64,000 nt of DNA from Polydactylus sextarius (lineage: Eukaryota > Chordata > Actinopteri > Polynemidae): positions 5,635,501 to 5,699,500 of the forward strand of contig CM028922.1 in the NCBI GenBank assembly GCA_016801845.1. Reading direction: 5' to 3'. The position numbers were made by a program, and so were the translations under genes. The notes below the pieces were generated by a model. That model made no database searches. It was not told the DNA's origin and saw only the letters and a list, made by a program, of their open reading frames with translations. Positions 60,501 to 64,000 of this stretch are shown in pieces. Numbering within the stretch: position 1 is the stretch's first letter; the number at the start of each line of letters is the position of its first letter.

Positions 60501-63499
60501 GTTGTGTTATTTTTCTTCTGTTTTGTTCAATGTGTGACTGCTCCTCTGACAGGGTCTGATGTTTGGATATGCCACGGATGAGACTGAGGAGTGTATGCCT
60601 CTCACTATCGTCTTGGCCCACAAGCTCAACGCCAAGATGGCCGAATTACGCCGAAATGGGACCTTGCCGTGGCTTCGACCCGATTCCAAAACTCAGGTTA
60701 GATGAAGAAACGGTTTCTTTTACTTCAACGCACCCCCAGGGAGACTCTGAAAATAAATATGAATAGGACAAACATTATCATCAACGGTTGTTGACTTACC
60801 ATCAGCGTCAGGTTTGCCACATTATGAGCAGCACTGTTTCTTCAGGGCAGACTGGATGCTACAATGACATCTCTTTCACACTTTTAGCGTAACTGAACTT
60901 CACTTGTTTCTATAGCCTGAAATGTCACATGATGTGATGATATTAGATGACGAAATATCTGATGTGAGCATCACATTTTAAAGTCTTTATATCTCAGAAT
61001 CACATAGAAGAAAATGTATTTTGATTTACTTTGCTTAAGTTTGCTGCAGTGCACAGCAGTTATATGTGATATAGGTCAACACAACGGCTTCACCGAGCAG
61101 CAGAAAGTTATTTAGACCACTAGAGGAAATACCCACAAATCTTTTATATCTTAATTTATTACTGTACATGCTGAATACTCAAAGAAACAAATGATTCTTC
61201 TGGCAGCAACACTTCTTCCTTTCACAGCACATCATGTGCACAAACAGATTTTTTGATTTGCATGCCTGAGTTGAAGAAATATGAAATTACTATGTCTGTG
61301 ATCTCTGTCATAACATTTTTAAACACACTAGTGCTGGAAAAACACTGAACATGTTTATCATACATATGTATATAAGCATGTAGCACAGCTGTGTTACTAT
61401 CCAACCCTACCTGGTAAAACAGATCTTAACCGGAGCAGACATTAAACACTTCCTTCCTGTTACTTTTTAAATATTTAATCATTGCTTGTTTTTTTTTTCC
61501 CCCCACATCTCAGGTGACTGTTCAGTACAGGCAGGATCGAGGAGCGATGGTGCCGTTGCGTGTCCACACTGTGGTGGTGTCTGTGCAGCACGACGAAGGT
61601 GTCAGTTTGGAGGAGATGCGTCATTGTCTGAAGGAGCAGGTGGTGAAAGCTGTGGTTCCCAGCGGGTACCTTGACGATGACACCATATATCACCTACAGC
61701 CCAGTGGCCGCTTTGTCATCGGTGGACCGCAGGTGAGACGAGAGCTGCTTTGAAATCTGGTCATTAACACAAATATTCAAACAGTTTGACATGCCTCACA
61801 CTGTGAGTTTGATAAAAATCCTCAATTGTGTAAAGAGCAAATTCACCAGTGTTAGAAACCATCACTTTAGATTCCTCCCTGTTATATATGTCACAGACGA
61901 GGATATTTGATTAACACCTACCTCCAGTATATATCCCCACCTACTCCCCTTGCGTACTTTACATCAGTGTGGTTGTTAAGCAACACCACTAGAGGGCAGT
62001 GACCAGTGCAGAGTTCTATGGCAACGATGAAGGAGATCACAGTCTGAACGATAAAATGAGGCAGCGCAGGAGACGACGGTGGTTTGCGTGGCCGTTAAAT
62101 ACGTCACGTGAACGGATATTTCTTCTTCTTTGTTCCTCTCGCTGGTCACACTTGAGCTATACTGCACAAAACTGCCCGGACGGTTTATGGTGGTATTACA
62201 GTTTGCTGTGATGAGTAAGCTCCCTGAAAATGAACCAAATTATGCACCTAGTGACAGATAAAAGGCCCCCCACACTTTATGCATATCCTGCATAAATAGT
62301 ATTCATTTATATTTGTATAGAGAGAGCATAAAGGGGCCCTAACAGGTAGAATTGAGCAGAGAGCATCAGTTTTCAATGATCTTTACGCCTCCAGGTCTAC
62401 AATGTGGTGTTGTCATTAGCAGCTTATTTGCATGTAGGAATTCTGATGAGAATGAGCCTGTTCTCACTTGTCTGACTATGTCTTGTCTGTTCCTTCCTAA
62501 AGGGCGACGCTGGTCTGACCGGGCGTAAGATCATTGTCGATACTTACGGGGGTTGGGGTGCTCACGGAGGTGGAGCTTTTTCTGGGAAGGACTACACAAA
62601 GGTAGACCGCTCTGCTGCTTATGCTGCCCGGTGGGTGGCCAAATCTCTGGTAAAAGCTGGACTCTGCAGGCGCGTGTTGGTCCAGGTGAGTATTGAGCGT
62701 TAGACACCGTTTAAGTCTTAGCATCAGGATCAAAGACTCCAAGCACCCGTAGGCCTGAAAGTGATGCTGTTCTGAGTAAATCGTCTTCTCTGTTCACAGC
62801 TTGTTTGTCACTACAGTCAGACTCATACTGGATATCTAATATTTATAATTAAAAAAGATAATCCAAAAACAATATTATCAGATAATTTCTATCATGGTTC
62901 ATTCAGTTGAATTCAGACACACTTACAGTGAGCTTTTATATATTGACAAGGTCAGTTTGTCCAACTCGGGCTGATGCCAAAATGTAGTAAAAAGTAGGAA
63001 TTGCTCACAGAGTTTATGTGAGTACTAACTTTTTAAGAGCTCCATTTTGTAAATTGAAAATCTCATAACTTTTTTATACATAGTAAATGTTTAAAAGTTT
63101 CTAGTTTTTTAGAAACCATCTGGTCCGTCTCAGCTGAAGGTCTGAATGTTTGTGTAATCGTTCCTCTGCTGTTACAGGTTTCCTACGCCATTGGAGTTGC
63201 CCATCCCCTCTCTGTCTCCATCTTCCACTATGGTACATCCCAGAAGAGCGAGAGGGAGCTGCTGGACATCGTGAAGAAAAACTTTGACCTCCGTCCAGGT
63301 GTTATTGTGAGGTACGGTGTGGTTTTACTAACCAACATGCAATTAAAATACAGATATTTCATGTTTTTATCAATTAAAATGATATTTCTGTGTCAGGGAG
63401 CTCGACCTGAAGAAGCCCATCTACCAGTGCACTGCAGCTTACGGTCACTTCGGTCGTGACGTCTTTTCATGGGAGGTGCCCAAGAAGCTGAAATACTGA
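57516..63499 (+). CDS. mat2a: S-adenosylmethionine synthase, MAT2A type (9 exons, 396 aa)
   Basis: Exons: 57516-57609, 59208-59285, 60111-60233, 60315-60427, 60553-60696, 61514-61732, 62503-62685, 63178-63311 and 63397-63499, all in phase. The enzyme makes S-adenosylmethionine from methionine and ATP in cytosol and nucleus. The ATP-binding motif GEGHPDKICDQISDA puts the catalytic histidine at residue 30. GAGDQGLMFGYATDE follows, and GGGAFSGKD is at 279-287. These are the two SAM synthase signatures. Length equals human MAT2A (395 aa) plus one. The opening MNSNLNGFHNDSFIDEDCFL resembles MAT2A, not MAT1A. Residue 374 is Cys in KKPIYQCTAAYGHFG, where I recall Arg in human MAT2A. Fish have several mat2a paralogues, so this may be a co-orthologue. 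Confidence 0.93.
61986..62001 (+). promoter_or_regulatory. CTCF-like motif
   Basis: CCACTAGAGGGCAGTG in mat2a intron 6 is a perfect fit to the CTCF core. Motif evidence only. Confidence 0.45.
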
Positions 63500-64000
63500 A
63501 CCCCTCCTGATCTCCCAGCAGGCCTTAGGTGTACTACAGATGAACCTGTGTGTTTGTCTTCCTCCCTCCTTTGTCCTCCTCCTCCTTCCCTTCTCTTCCT
63601 TCCTCTCACGCACAGCCACATCACCACAGCCTCTACTATACGAAAAGATGCCCATTACCCACCAGTTAGTGTTGGTGTCGTACACGCCCTCGAAGAGAAA
63701 ACGATAATATTTAATTTGCCAAGATATTAAATAGACGTGCTGGAGAAATCGTGCAAGAGAGATCGGAGCAGTGATGCCTGTTTTTATACAGCTCTGTTAC
63801 AGTGACTCATCTAGTGTCTTGACACTGACAGATATTATTGACGGTTCATTTTAGAATTATTATGTATCACAGATTTTCCAACAAGTATTGAGTAAAATTC
63901 TGTTTTTCCTCAGTTTTTAAATTCACTCTAATTGCTGATAAAGATGTGTTGGGTTAATCGCCATTTAGTGTCCGATCAGCTCTTGTCTCCTTCAAAGCGC
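63500..64000 (+). other. mat2a 3' UTR (start)
   Basis: The 3' UTR opens with a pyrimidine-rich CCTCC block (63560-63610). At 63523-63548 a TAGGTGTACTACAGATGAAC segment could fold AGGT/ACCT around TACAGATGA, loosely like the METTL16 hairpins of vertebrate MAT2A mRNA, but it is not an exact match. No poly(A) signal is seen before the window ends. Confidence 0.35.

Overview
This window is vertebrate nuclear DNA, almost certainly from a ray-finned (teleost) fish. It carries seven multi-exon protein-coding genes with GT-AG introns, long AT-rich intergenic DNA, many CA/GATA-type microsatellites, and interspersed repeats I recognise as fish families. The encoded proteins read through cleanly as vertebrate orthologues. 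All seven genes lie head-to-tail on the + strand. No rRNA, tRNA, CRISPR array or prokaryotic-style operon was seen.

Layout: (1) 1-2515, intergenic, with a GC-rich stretch near 0.8-1.2 kb of uncertain coding status. (2) 2516-4634, nfkbil1, ankyrin-repeat plus J-like nuclear protein, 4 exons, 361 aa. (3) 6751-15452, atp6v0a2-type V-ATPase a subunit, 20 exons, 846 aa. (4) 15453-21911, intergenic, dominated by two tandem copies (about 1.94 and 1.98 kb) of a non-coding Helentron/Helitron2-like element at 17291-21210. (5) 21912-30801, osbp2, oxysterol-binding protein, 14 exons, 740 aa. (6) 34026-38129, slc35e4, orphan nucleotide-sugar/triose-phosphate-type transporter, 374 aa. (7) 42570-44144, a short smoothelin (smtn) with C-terminal calponin-homology domain, 247 aa. 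(8) 46687-53741, inpp5j, proline-rich inositol polyphosphate 5-phosphatase, 12 coding exons after a 5' UTR exon. Its sequence here carries a one-base frameshift inside the catalytic domain. (9) 57516-63499, mat2a-type S-adenosylmethionine synthase, 9 exons, 396 aa.

osbp2, slc35e4, smtn and inpp5j reproduce, from memory, the gene content of human 22q12, so the middle of the window looks like an old conserved block. nfkbil1, atp6v0a2 and mat2a map elsewhere in human. The genes do not form one pathway. Several act on membranes: V-ATPase acidification, sterol/PI4P exchange at ER-Golgi contacts, a Golgi-type transporter, and phosphoinositide 5-phosphatase. Smoothelin is cytoskeletal, MAT2A makes SAM, and NFKBIL1 is nuclear.

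The observations most worth checking are the inpp5j frameshift at 51720, the tandem Helentron-like pair with its palindromic minisatellite and asymmetric inverted repeats, upstream ORFs whose stop codons overlap the main start codons in slc35e4 and inpp5j, and a near-perfect palindrome with TGACGCA arms upstream of inpp5j.
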